Of a stretch of DNA of 64,000 bases, positions 27,017 to 35,860 are shown piece after piece (position 1 is the stretch's first letter; the number at the start of each line of letters is the position of its first letter). A program made the translations under genes and the position numbers. The notes under the pieces are model-generated. The model searched no databases and was not told where the DNA came from. It was given only the letters and a program-made list of their open reading frames with translations. Location: the NCBI RefSeq assembly GCF_036881825.1, contig NZ_JBAJMW010000004.1, forward strand, positions 186,001 to 250,000. Direction: 5' to 3'. The stretch comes from Tersicoccus mangrovi. Its GTDB lineage: Bacteria; Actinomycetota; Actinomycetes; Actinomycetales; Micrococcaceae.

Positions 27017-28486
27017 TCAGAGCGCGTTCGCCGGACGGGTGGCGCGGTGCGTGAGCCGCAGGACCGACGCGATCGCGATGCCGAGCAGCACGACGGCGGC
27101 CAGGTTGAGGCCGAGGAAACCGGTGCCCGCGAGGAGGGCGCCGGCGACGGCGCTGCCGACCGCGCCGAAGGCCCCCATCAGGGTGTCCGAGACGCCCTGC
27201 GCCAGGACGCGGGAGGCCGGGTCCACGCTCTCGGCCAGCAGCGTCGAGCCGGCCACGGTCGAGGCGGACCAGCCGAGGCCGAGCAGCAGCAGGCCGACGG
27301 TGACGACCGGCACGTGCGCCTGCCCGAGCCCGGCGAGCACGACGGCGAGCACGAGCACCGCCTGCCCGGCCAGCAGCGTCGCCGTCCGGCCCCACCGGTC
27401 CGTGCACCAGCCCATCACCGGGGAGAACGCGTACATGCCGAGGATGTGCAGCGAGATGGTGAGGCCGATCAGGGCGAGCAGGTCCGGCTCGTGCAGGTGG
27501 GCTGCCGCGTCGGCCGGCTGGGCCGCGTTCAGGTGCTGCAGGTGCAGGGGCGTCATGGACATGACGGCGACCATCGCGCCGTGCGCGGCGAGCACGCCGA
27601 GCAGCGCGGCCAGCGCCCGCGGTTCGCTCCGGATGGCCGTCCATCCCTGGCGCAGTGCGGCGGGTCCGCGTGGGGCGGGCCCGGCGGCGCGTCCGGCCGC
27701 GGACGCACGGGCGGTCAGCAGCGGATCGGGCCGCAGGGCGAACAGCAGGATGAGGGCGCCAACGGCCATGCCCGCGAGGGAGATGACGAACGGGCCGGCG
27801 ATCTCGGGCAGGCCGAGGGCGCGGCCGAGGACGGCGCCCGGCCGGACGAGGTTCGGGCCGGCGACGGCGCCCACGGTGATCGACCAGACGACGATCGACA
27901 GGTCGCGCCCGCGCCGGGCGTCCGTCGCCAGGTCCACCGCGGCGAACCGGGACTGCAGGTTCACGGCGGTCGCGAGGCCAACCAGCGCGGCGCCGACCAG
28001 CAGCAGGGCGAAGAGCCCGGTCAGGACGGCGAGCACGATGACGGCGCAGCCGACCATCGCCCCGGCGAGGCCGGTGACGAGGGCGATCCGCCGGCCACGG
28101 CGCACCGCCAGCGCCGAGAGCGGCACCGCGACGACGGCGGCGGCCAGGGTGAGGGCCGTCGTCGTCGCGCCGGCCCACGTCTCCGAGCCTGAGAGCCGGA
28201 CCGCGAGGATCGAGCCGAGGGCGAGGGTCGAGCCGTTGCCGAGACCGCTGAAGAGCTGCGCGACGGCGAGCACGCCGACGGTGCGCCGCTGCAGGGACCG
28301 CGTCGGGTCACCGTCCGCCGACGGGTCCGTTGCCCCGTCGCCCGCAACCGCGGTGTCCACGCCCGTGTCGTCCCGAGCGGGTCGCCGACCGGCCGAGCGG
28401 TCCGCCGCTGGACCGGCCGGCTGCTCGGTCGAGAGGTCCAGCGGCGGGCCTGCGGGCGGTTCTCCGGCGGGCGGTGTCGACGTCAT
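27017..28486 (-). CDS. MFS transporter
   Basis: About 489 residues. A disordered Pro/Ala/Asp-rich N terminus of roughly 60 residues precedes about 12 membrane helices. The loop VRRGRRIAL between helices 2 and 3, and the MGWCTDRWGR repeat in the second half, resemble MFS motif A. Histidine-containing loop HLQHLNAAQPADAAAHLHEP lies mid-protein. Substrate unknown. The ATG at 28486 is supported by TACGCT six bases upstream. It lies between the two riboswitch-controlled TerC genes on the same strand, but has its own promoter. Confidence 0.85.
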   Translation of the reverse strand: MTSTPPAGEPPAGPPLDLSTEQPAGPAADRSAGRRPARDDTGVDTAVAGDGATDPSADGDPTRSLQRRTVGVLAVAQLFSGLGNGSTLALGSILAVRLSGSETWAGATTTALTLAAAVVAVPLSALAVRRGRRIALVTGLAGAMVGCAVIVLAVLTGLFALLLVGAALVGLATAVNLQSRFAAVDLATDARRGRDLSIVVWSITVGAVAGPNLVRPGAVLGRALGLPEIAGPFVISLAGMAVGALILLFALRPDPLLTARASAAGRAAGPAPRGPAALRQGWTAIRSEPRALAALLGVLAAHGAMVAVMSMTPLHLQHLNAAQPADAAAHLHEPDLLALIGLTISLHILGMYAFSPVMGWCTDRWGRTATLLAGQAVLVLAVVLAGLGQAHVPVVTVGLLLLGLGWSASTVAGSTLLAESVDPASRVLAQGVSDTLMGAFGAVGSAVAGALLAGTGFLGLNLAAVVLLGIAIASVLRLTHRATRPANAL

Positions 28487-28492
28487 GACGGC

Positions 28493-28498
28493 AGCGTA
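28493..28498 (-). promoter_or_regulatory. -10 box of the MFS gene (leaderless)
   Basis: TACGCT on the minus strand, six bases before the ATG at 28486. Confidence 0.5.
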
Positions 28499-28607
28499 GC
28501 CCGGCACCCGCCGCCCACCGGCCCGCTCACCGATGCATGAAGGCGAAGGCCGTCAGCGGCCCGTCCGGCCGGTCATCTCAGAGCGAGCGGGCGGGTCGCA
28601 GACGGAC

Positions 28608-29822
28608 TCAGCGGCCGCCGTCGGACCGGCGTCGCTCGTGCAGGTCCCGCGCCTCACGGTACTGCTGGCGCACCTCGTCGTCGGGGTCGAGGTCGGACGA
28701 GTCGGCGCGGGTGTTGTTCGCCGCCTCGACGGCCCGGTCCCGCGCGGTGACGACGCGGTGGAAGGCGTCCTGCCGGTGCTCGACGGCGGTGTCCTCCCCG
28801 AGGCCGCGGTAGGTCTCGATGGCGGCCTTGAGCTCGGCGACCGCCTGCAGCGCCTTCGCCTTCGGGCTGAGCAGGCTCGCCACGGTAGCCACGACGATCA
28901 CCCCGACGATCACGACGAGCGAGACGATCGTCGGGATCTCCGGCGCCCACTCGATGGGGTGGCCGCCGTTGATGAAGGCGACCTCGTTCTCGTGCATCGC
29001 GTGCAGCATGAGCTTGATGCCGATGAACGCGAGGATGACCGAGAGCGCGTGTTTGAGGTAGATCAACCGCTCCATCAGGCCGCCGAGCAGGAAGTACAGC
29101 TGCCGCAGGCCCATCAGCGCGAGGATGTTGGCGGTGAAGACGATGAACGGGCTCGTCGTCAGGCCGAAGATCGCCGGGATCGAGTCGACCGCGAACATCA
29201 GGTCGGTCACGCCGAGCGTGACGAACACGAGGATCATCGGCGTCCAGAGGCGCCGTCCGTCCTGGACGGTGCGCAGCCGGTTGCCGTCGAACTCGTCGGT
29301 CACGGGCACGACCCTGCGCAGCCGCGAGATCAGCGGATTGTCCCCGCCCTCGGACTCCTGCTCCCCCGTGTCACGGGCCTGCTTCCAGGCCGTGTAGAGC
29401 AGGAACACGCCGAACAGGTAGAACACCCAGCTGAAGGTGTCGATGATCGCGGCGCCCAGGCCGATGAAGATGCCCCGCAGCACGAGCGCGATGATGATGC
29501 CCACCATCAGCACTTCCTGCTGGTATGTCCGGGGTACCCGAAAGCGGGCCATGATGATGATGAAGACGAAGAGATTGTCGATGCTCAGGCTGTACTCGGT
29601 GACCCAGCCGGCCACGAACTGGCCGGCGTGCTCGGCGTCGACGACGAGGAGCATGACCACCGCGAAGGCCAGCGCGAGTCCCACGTAGAAGGCGACCCAC
29701 AGGCCGGCCTCCTTCATCGAGGGGATGTGCGGCCGTCGGTAGACGTAGAGCAGGTCGAACAGCAGGACGGCGATCAGGACGACGAAGGTGCCGACCTCGA
29801 ACGCCACGGGAAGCTGCGGCAT
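28608..29822 (-). CDS. TerC-family integral membrane protein (2), likely manganese exporter
   Basis: About 404 residues, paralogue of the protein at 25467 with the same motifs: SIDNLFVFIIIM near 75 and FAVDSIPAIFGLT near 199. An Arg/Asp-rich cytoplasmic tail ends in RRRSDGGR. The ATG at 29822 follows AAAGG by six bases; the open frame upstream is the riboswitch. The two copies have diverged well beyond a recent duplication, so the proteins may differ in affinity or metal. The gene has its own riboswitch and promoter. Confidence 0.9.
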   Translation of the reverse strand: MPQLPVAFEVGTFVVLIAVLLFDLLYVYRRPHIPSMKEAGLWVAFYVGLALAFAVVMLLVVDAEHAGQFVAGWVTEYSLSIDNLFVFIIIMARFRVPRTYQQEVLMVGIIIALVLRGIFIGLGAAIIDTFSWVFYLFGVFLLYTAWKQARDTGEQESEGGDNPLISRLRRVVPVTDEFDGNRLRTVQDGRRLWTPMILVFVTLGVTDLMFAVDSIPAIFGLTTSPFIVFTANILALMGLRQLYFLLGGLMERLIYLKHALSVILAFIGIKLMLHAMHENEVAFINGGHPIEWAPEIPTIVSLVVIVGVIVVATVASLLSPKAKALQAVAELKAAIETYRGLGEDTAVEHRQDAFHRVVTARDRAVEAANNTRADSSDLDPDDEVRQQYREARDLHERRRSDGGR

Positions 29823-29849
29823 GAAGTGCCTTTCGGGTGCGAGGGAGTC

Positions 29850-29970
29850 CCATAGGTCTCTCCGACACACCGACGCTCGTGAGCCGCGGGCATGCACACG
29901 CACCCGGCCGGACGACAGTGTCCAGCGTGCTGACGGGTGCGGATCGGACGGGATACTCCCCTACGCTGCC
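29850..29970 (-). promoter_or_regulatory. yybP-ykoY (manganese) riboswitch upstream of terC-2
   Basis: On the minus strand GTAGGGGAGTATCC, then CGTCAGCACGC, then GTCGGAGAGACCTATGG, the conserved blocks of the family in the right order, ending about 15 bases before the AAAGG ribosome site. Shorter variable stem than the first copy. Confidence 0.88.
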
Positions 29971-29972
29971 GA

Positions 29973-32019
29973 TCAGTGTAGTCCGCTGCCCCCGCCGTCG
30001 GGCAATCGGGCGATCCACGCCGCCAGTACGGGGTCGTCCCAGTAGCCGCCGTGACCGCGAACGGGGTCCGGCGGGATCGGGTCGGTGAGCTCGAGGTTCT
30101 CGGCGCCCGGGATCGGTCCGGAGACCGGATCGGTCGCCCGGTAGCCGTTGACCCAGCCCGCGGTGCGGGCGGCCGCGGCCTGTTCCAACCCGGTGCCGAT
30201 CCAGGCCGGAAAGAGGCCGCGGAAGATCGTGTGCACGGGGCTGCCGGTCGTGACCAGGCCGGGCAAGCGCTCGACGCTCGGCCGCTCGACGGGCCGCCGC
30301 TCGGCAGGCTGCGGCTCGGCAGGGGGCAGGAGCGGCTGCGTCTCGTCCGGCGGCGGCGCGAGGGATCCGCGCGGGGTCGTGGCCAGCAGCCACAGGCAGA
30401 GCAGGCTGCCCTGGCTGTGGCCGACGAGGACGACAGGCCGGTCGCGGTGGGCGGCGAGCTCGGTCCGCAGCGCCGCCATCACGTCCGCGCGGTAGGAGCT
30501 GCCGGCGAGGGGGTGCGCCCGCACGGGCCAGAATCCGCTGACGTCCCCCACCCGGTTGACGAGCTCGCGCACCCCGCCGAACTGGGCGAGCAGCACGGCG
30601 ACGGCGACGAGGGTCGCGAGCACCGAGATGAGCAGGTACAGGACGGGGAATACCGGCTGTGCGCGGCGCGACTCGAGGAAGACCACGCCGGCCCAGCTGA
30701 CCGCGGTGCCCATGATGCCGGACACCGCGAGGCTGCGCCACACCACCGCGCCGGCGTCGAGCACCGCCCGGCGAGCGAGCTCCCGCCACCGGTAGGGGCT
30801 GCCGACGGGGACGTCCAGACGGCGGCCGCGCCAGGCGGCGACGGCCAGCGCCGAGCCGACGAGCACGAGGAGCAGGAGCAGGGCGTGCGCCGGCAGGAAG
30901 TCGACCCGGTTGTCCTGGTACGTGGTCGGGTCGTCCGCGGCGAGGATGACGCCCACCCAGGTCCCGGATGCGTGTGTGCCCGGGGCGAAGGCCTGCGCCA
31001 CGCAGGCTCGCGCCGCTGTCGACGACCATGCGCAGCAGGGCGAAGACGGCGTGCAGGACGACGACGCCGGTGGTGAGCAGGAGCGCCGCGCCGGACAGGT
31101 TGAGGCCCGACGGGCCCGAGGGGTGCAGTCCCGGTCCGGCCGCGGGTGCTGGCGCCGACCCTGCCTCACCGCTGACTACCGGGCCGGCTGGAACCTCCGG
31201 CGCGTTCGGTGCCGACGCGTCGGCCCCCTGCTGCCGGGCGGCGCGCACGAGGAGCGCCGCGCCGAACACCGCGGCGAGGACGACCGAGAGGGCCGCGACG
31301 GTCGGCAGCGGGTCCAGCAGTCGCACGACGACGCTCCCGGCGGTGCCGTCCGGCAGTCGCGTCGGGTTGGAGGGCCACGGCCCGGACACCGCCCAGCGTG
31401 CGGGCCGGGTGACGGCGAGGACGAGGCCGCCGACCAGCGCGAGCCCCGCGTGCACCGCGGTCACGAGGGCACCGGCCGCCTGCCGGCCGGGCTGTTCCGC
31501 CCGGTCGACCTGGCGACGACGTCGGGCCCGCAGGTGGCGCACGACGATCGCTCCCGCGATGAGCACGGCGACGGGCAGGCTGACCCACCAGGCCGCCGCG
31601 GCCGGGTCGACGGTCACGGGCAGCCGGGTCAGCACCGTCTCGACCATCGCGACGCCCCACAGCAGGGTGGACAGCGTCAGGACCGCCGAGATGACGGCGG
31701 TCGCGGCGGTGAGCCGGCGGGAGCGGTGACCCGCCGGGTGCAGGAACGCGGTCACGTTGACCAGGGTGAACGGGAAGGCGAGGTACCACCCGGCCCGCTG
31801 CGCGCGGCGTGTGCCGCGGACCCAGTTGACGATGCGCACCCGGTGACGCGGCAGCCGCGGCGGGTCGACGATCCGCACGCGACGCTGCAGCACCCGGTTG
31901 CGCGGCATGCCGAGCGCGTCCGACCACGGCAGGTTGCCGATGCCCTGGACCCGGATCTCGACGAGCGGGCTGTCGTCGGGCCCGGTCGGGGTGCCACCGG
32001 GCGGCGCGCCGGCGGTCAC
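29973..32019 (-). pseudogene. Membrane alpha/beta-hydrolase with an apparent frameshift
   Basis: The gene starts with GTG one base after the uvrB stop and reads through several N-terminal membrane helices to about 31,010. There the coherent frame (LLRMVVDSGA) loses meaning and the +1 frame takes over (CVAQAFAPGTHASGTWVGVI). That frame continues through more helices to the nucleophile elbow VLVGHSQGSLL and a sensible C terminus. The two halves make one protein of about 680 residues if one base between roughly 30,985 and 31,015 is removed. Either a real mutation or a sequencing error; no slippery homopolymer is there. The hydrolase domain suggests an esterase or lipase-like activity. Confidence 0.7.
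29975..29980 (-). promoter_or_regulatory. -10 box for the riboswitch and terC-2
   Basis: TACACT, ten bases before the riboswitch's first conserved block. It overlaps the last codons of the frameshifted hydrolase gene, whose TGA is at 29973-29975. Confidence 0.55.
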
Positions 32020-32020
32020 G

Positions 32021-34129
32021 TCAGGCGTGACCAGCGGCGCGCATCTGGCGCAGCTCCTTCTTCAGGTCCCCCACCTCGTCACGCAGCCGCGCGGCGAGCT
32101 CGAACTGCAGGTCGGCCGCGGCCGCGTGCATCTGTTCGGTCATCTGCGCGATCAGTTCGGTCAGGTCCTCCGCGGGGGCGGCGGCGAGGCCGTCCTTGCG
32201 GATCGTCTCCTGGCCGAGGCCGGCGGCCTTCGCCGCGGAGTACCCGCGCTTGCCCTTGCCGTAGTCGAACTGCTTGAGCAGGTTCTGGGTGTCCGCGTCC
32301 TCCCGCGCCAGGGTGTCGGTGATGTCGGCGATCCTCTTGCGCAACGGCTGGGGGTCCACCCCGCGTTCGGCGTTGTACCGCTCCTGGATCTGCCGGCGCC
32401 GGTTGGTCTCGTCGATCGCGTTGGCCATCGAGTCGGTGATCCGGTCCGCGTACATGTGCACCTGGCCGGACACGTTGCGGGCGGCACGGCCGATCGTCTG
32501 GATCAGCGACGTCGACGAGCGGAGGAAGCCCTCCTTGTCCGCGTCGAGGATGCTCACCAGCGACACCTCGGGCAGGTCCAGGCCCTCACGGAGCAGGTTG
32601 ATGCCCACGAGGACGTCGTAGGACCCGAGCCGCAGTTCGCGGAGCAGCTCGACGCGGCGCAGGGTGTCCACGTCGGAGTGCAGGTACTGCACCTTGACGC
32701 CGTGCTCGGTGAGGTACTCGGTGAGGTCCTCCGCCATCCGCTTCGTCAGTGTGGTCACGAGGACGCGCTCGTCCTTCTCGACCCGGGTGCGGATCTCCCC
32801 CAGCAGGTCGTCGATCTGCCCCTTGGTCGGCTTGACCACCACCTCGGGGTCCACGAGGCCGGTCGGGCGGATGATCTGCTGCACGACGCCGTCGCTCTTG
32901 CCCAGCTCGTACTGCCCCGGCGTCGCCGAGAGGTACACCGTCTGGCCGATCCGCTCGAGGAACTCGTCCCACTTCAGCGGCCGGTTGTCCATCGCCGAGG
33001 GCAGGCGGAACCCGAAGTCGACGAGGGTGCGCTTGCGGGACATGTCGCCCTCGTACATGGCGCCGATCTGCGGCACGGTCACGTGCGACTCGTCGATCAC
33101 GAGCAGGAAGTCGTCCGGGAAGTAGTCCAGCAGGCAGTGCGGGGCGGTGCCGGGTCCCCGGCCGTCGATGTGCCGCGAGTAGTTCTCGATGCCGTTGCAG
33201 AAACCCATCTGCTGCATCATCTCGAGGTCGTAGGTGGTGCGCATCCGCAGCCGCTGGGCCTCGACCAGCTTGTTCTGCGACTCGAGGTCCGCCAGCCGGT
33301 CCCGCAGCTCGTCCTCGATCGTGCGGACGGCCCGGGCCATGCGCTCCTCGCCGGCCACGTAGTGGCTCGCGGGGAAGACATACATCTCCTGCTCCTCGCG
33401 CACGATCTCCCCGGTGAGCGGGTGCAGGGTGTAGATCGACTCCACCTCGTCGCCGAAGAACTCGATCCGCACGGCGAGTTCCTCGTACATGGGGATGATC
33501 TCGACGGTGTCGCCGCGCACCCGGAACGTGCCGCGGTGGAAGTCGACGTCGTTGCGGGCGTACTGCATGGACACGAACTTGCGCAGCAGGTCGTCCCGGT
33601 CCAGCCGGTCCCCCACCTTGAAGGTGGCCATCCCGGAGACGTACTCCTCCGGGGTGCCCAGGCCGTAGATGCAGGAGACGGTGGCGACCACGACGACGTC
33701 GCGCCGGGTCAGCAGCGCGTTGGTGGCCGAGTGGCGCAGCCGTTCGACCTCCTCGTTGATCGACGAGTCCTTCTCGATGAAGGTGTCCGTCTGCGGGACG
33801 TAGGCCTCGGGCTGGTAGTAGTCGTAGTACGAGACGAAGTACTCGACGGCGTTGTTCGGCAGGAGTTCGCGGAACTCGTTGGCCAGCTGCGCCGCGAGCG
33901 TCTTGTTCTGCACGAGCACGAGGGTGGGACGCTGCACCTGCTCCACGAGCCACGCGGTGGTGGCGCTCTTGCCGGTACCGGTGGCACCGAGCAGCACGAC
34001 GTCCTGCTCGCCGCCGTTGATCCGCTCCGCGAGCTCCTTGATCGCCTGGGGCTGGTCGCCCGCCGGCTGGTACTCGCTGACCACCTCGAAGGGGGCCACC
34101 ACCCGCTTGATGTCCTGCGCCAGACTCAT
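32021..34129 (-). CDS. uvrB: Excinuclease ABC subunit B
   Basis: 702 residues, normal length. Damage-verifying helicase-like subunit of nucleotide excision repair that receives DNA from UvrA and recruits UvrC. Walker A GATGTGKS near residue 48, the tyrosine-rich beta-hairpin YYDYYQPEAYVP near 101, the DESH box VIDESHVTVP, motif VI QTIGRAARN, and the C-terminal UVR motif (about 660-695) are all present. TAGCCT six bases before the ATG and no ribosome site point to a leaderless mRNA. No canonical LexA box was found upstream. Confidence 0.98.
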   Translation of the reverse strand: MSLAQDIKRVVAPFEVVSEYQPAGDQPQAIKELAERINGGEQDVVLLGATGTGKSATTAWLVEQVQRPTLVLVQNKTLAAQLANEFRELLPNNAVEYFVSYYDYYQPEAYVPQTDTFIEKDSSINEEVERLRHSATNALLTRRDVVVVATVSCIYGLGTPEEYVSGMATFKVGDRLDRDDLLRKFVSMQYARNDVDFHRGTFRVRGDTVEIIPMYEELAVRIEFFGDEVESIYTLHPLTGEIVREEQEMYVFPASHYVAGEERMARAVRTIEDELRDRLADLESQNKLVEAQRLRMRTTYDLEMMQQMGFCNGIENYSRHIDGRGPGTAPHCLLDYFPDDFLLVIDESHVTVPQIGAMYEGDMSRKRTLVDFGFRLPSAMDNRPLKWDEFLERIGQTVYLSATPGQYELGKSDGVVQQIIRPTGLVDPEVVVKPTKGQIDDLLGEIRTRVEKDERVLVTTLTKRMAEDLTEYLTEHGVKVQYLHSDVDTLRRVELLRELRLGSYDVLVGINLLREGLDLPEVSLVSILDADKEGFLRSSTSLIQTIGRAARNVSGQVHMYADRITDSMANAIDETNRRRQIQERYNAERGVDPQPLRKRIADITDTLAREDADTQNLLKQFDYGKGKRGYSAAKAAGLGQETIRKDGLAAAPAEDLTELIAQMTEQMHAAAADLQFELAARLRDEVGDLKKELRQMRAAGHA

Positions 34130-34135
34130 GGTTCA

Positions 34136-34141
34136 AGGCTA
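34136..34141 (-). promoter_or_regulatory. -10 box of uvrB (leaderless)
   Basis: TAGCCT on the minus strand, six bases before the ATG at 34129. Confidence 0.5.
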
Positions 34142-34207
34142 GATCACGGCACCGACAGAACTGCCCGGGTTCGCCGTCAGCGCGACGCCGGCCCCGCCGG
34201 GCCGCGC

Positions 34208-35215
34208 TCAGGGTTCTGCGCGTTCGCGGCTGACGACGCGCACGACGACGGGTTGGTCCGGGTCCGCGGACGCGTGCCGCGCCCCGCCTGAGACCGGGCC
34301 GGAGACCGCGCCGCCCGGTAGGGGCGGGAAGCCGACCGCCGTGACGGCCCGGCCCAGCGCCTCGAGGTCGGAGGTTTCCGCAGCCACCGCCACCAGGTCC
34401 ACGTTCCCGTCGATCTCGTGCGGGCGATCCTCGTTCTGTCCCCCGCGACCGCCGGCCCGCACCGCGGCGACCGGATCCACGGAGGCAAGGGCGTCGCCGC
34501 CGGACCGGCGGATCCGCCCGGCCGCGCGGGCGAGGACGCCGTCGTCGGGTGTCCAGGGGGTGCCCCGCCCGGCCGCCCGCTCCAGGGCCCGGTCGCTCGG
34601 CCGGCCCGCCAGCAGGGCGCCCTCGAACGGGGCGATGCGCTCGTCCCACAGCCGGTCCACGGCGGCGGTCAGGGCCTCGACCGTGCCGTCGTTGATCAGC
34701 ACCACGTCGGCGACGGCCGCCCGCTGCTCGTCGGAGGCCTGCGCGGCCATCCGGGCCCGGGCGTCGTCGGCGCTCATCCCCCGCTGTTCGACCATCCGTC
34801 GTACCCGCGCGTCCTCGGGCGCCTGCACGACGACGACGAGCGCGAAGGCGTCCGCCTGGCCGGTCTCCACGAGCAGCGGGATGTCCTGGACCACCACCGC
34901 GTCGGGCGGCGCGGCCGCGATCCGGCGGTCGGCCTCGGCACGCACCCGCGGGTGGACGATGCCGTTGAGGGTCGCGCGGGCACCGTCGTCGCCGAAGACG
35001 ATCGAGCCGAGCGCGGGCCGGTCCAGGCTCCCGTCGGGTGCGAGGACGTCCGGACCGAAGGCGTCGGCGACGGCGGCGAGCCCGTCCGTGCCCGGTGCGA
35101 CCACGTCGCGCGCGAGCCGGTCGGCGTCGATGAGCACGGCCCCTCGCTCGTGCAGGCGCGCGGACACGACCGACTTGCCAGCCGCGATGCCCCCGGTCAG
35201 TCCGATCCTCAGCAT
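34208..35215 (-). CDS. coaE: Dephospho-CoA kinase with truncated GrpB-like tail
   Basis: 335 residues. Residues 1-200 are a complete CoaE kinase, last step of CoA synthesis: Walker A GLTGGIAAGKS at 6, DADRLARDVV, HPRVR and VVQDIPLL. Many actinobacterial CoaE proteins carry a UPF0157/GrpB domain after the kinase. Here residues about 205-335 look like a reduced version: RIRRSGGDALASVDP, then IDGNVDLVAVAAETSDLEALG, then HASADPDQPVVVRV, stopping where the GrpB domain would continue. The conserved GSTAVPGL-type loop is replaced by Gly-rich sequence. The tail is therefore probably inactive. TAGGGT six bases before the ATG suggests a leaderless start. Confidence 0.93.
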   Translation of the reverse strand: MLRIGLTGGIAAGKSVVSARLHERGAVLIDADRLARDVVAPGTDGLAAVADAFGPDVLAPDGSLDRPALGSIVFGDDGARATLNGIVHPRVRAEADRRIAAAPPDAVVVQDIPLLVETGQADAFALVVVVQAPEDARVRRMVEQRGMSADDARARMAAQASDEQRAAVADVVLINDGTVEALTAAVDRLWDERIAPFEGALLAGRPSDRALERAAGRGTPWTPDDGVLARAAGRIRRSGGDALASVDPVAAVRAGGRGGQNEDRPHEIDGNVDLVAVAAETSDLEALGRAVTAVGFPPLPGGAVSGPVSGGARHASADPDQPVVVRVVSRERAEP

Positions 35216-35221
35216 GCCCCC

Positions 35222-35227
35222 ACCCTA
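35222..35227 (-). promoter_or_regulatory. -10 box of coaE (leaderless)
   Basis: TAGGGT on the minus strand, six bases before the ATG at 35215. Confidence 0.5.
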
Positions 35228-35356
35228 GGCGGAGCCGACGACCGTGCACCGCCTCGCCGGGCATCGGTACTGGTCAGCAGGCTGTCGGCGTGGTGTGCTT
35301 GCAGCGTCGCGCCGGAACGCCGGCGTCGACCATCACTCGCCGCACCAAGGAGAACC

Positions 35357-35746
35357 ATGTCGAACTCCACACCGCCACCGCCGTCGAACCCCGATGGACC
35401 GCAGGGCGGTGGGCCCTGGAACGGGCCCACCCAGGGCGCCGGGGGGCCGGCCGGTCAGGCACCGGGCTACGGCCAGCCGCAGGCCTACGACCAGTCCGCG
35501 GGCTACGGGCAGCCACCGGTCGCCCGCAGGAACCCGGGCATGACGATCGGCATCGTCGGACTCGTGCTGTCCGCGCTGAGCCTGCTCATCTTCGGCTTCC
35601 TGTCCATCCCGGGCCTGATCCTGTCGGTCATCGGCCTGCAGCAGTCCCGCCGGGCGGGGATGCGGAACGTGCCCGCGATCATCGGCACCGTCGTCGGGGC
35701 CATCGCCCTCATCCTGTGGATCATCGTGCTCGTCGCCCGCCGCTGA
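35357..35746 (+). CDS. Small DUF4190-like membrane protein
   Basis: 129 residues. The first 60 are Pro/Gly/Gln/Tyr-rich with repeated GYGQP, low complexity. Two membrane helices follow (about 62-90 and 105-126) flanking a short SRRAGMRN loop, the arrangement of DUF4190 proteins. AAGGAG five bases before the ATG fixes the start. Function unknown. It converges on rpsA, separated by a strong terminator. Confidence 0.8.
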   Translation: MSNSTPPPPSNPDGPQGGGPWNGPTQGAGGPAGQAPGYGQPQAYDQSAGYGQPPVARRNPGMTIGIVGLVLSALSLLIFGFLSIPGLILSVIGLQQSRRAGMRNVPAIIGTVVGAIALILWIIVLVARR

Positions 35747-35802
35747 GCGGACGCACCATCGTCAGAGCCGCGTCGATCCCGCGACCACGGTCCCCCGGAC
35801 GG

Positions 35803-35840
35803 CACGAGGCCCCGGCAGCGTTCGCTGCCGGGGCCTCGTG
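35803..35840. terminator. Bidirectional terminator between the small membrane protein gene and rpsA
   Basis: Perfect 18-base complementary arms (35803-35820 and 35823-35840), the strongest hairpin in the window, centred between convergent genes 56 bases and 20 bases away. Confidence 0.85.
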
Positions 35841-35860
35841 ACGTCGAGCGGGAGAACCGA

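Noticed and set aside
25467..29822. Tellurite-resistance (ter) operon, from the TerC names
   Set aside because: No terA, terB, terD, terE or terF neighbours; the riboswitches point to manganese handling instead.
34158..34172. GAAC-N7-GTTC upstream of uvrB, resembling a LexA (SOS) box
   Set aside because: Actinobacterial LexA sites have GAAC-N4-GTTC; the spacing is three bases too long, and the site lies upstream of the proposed -10.
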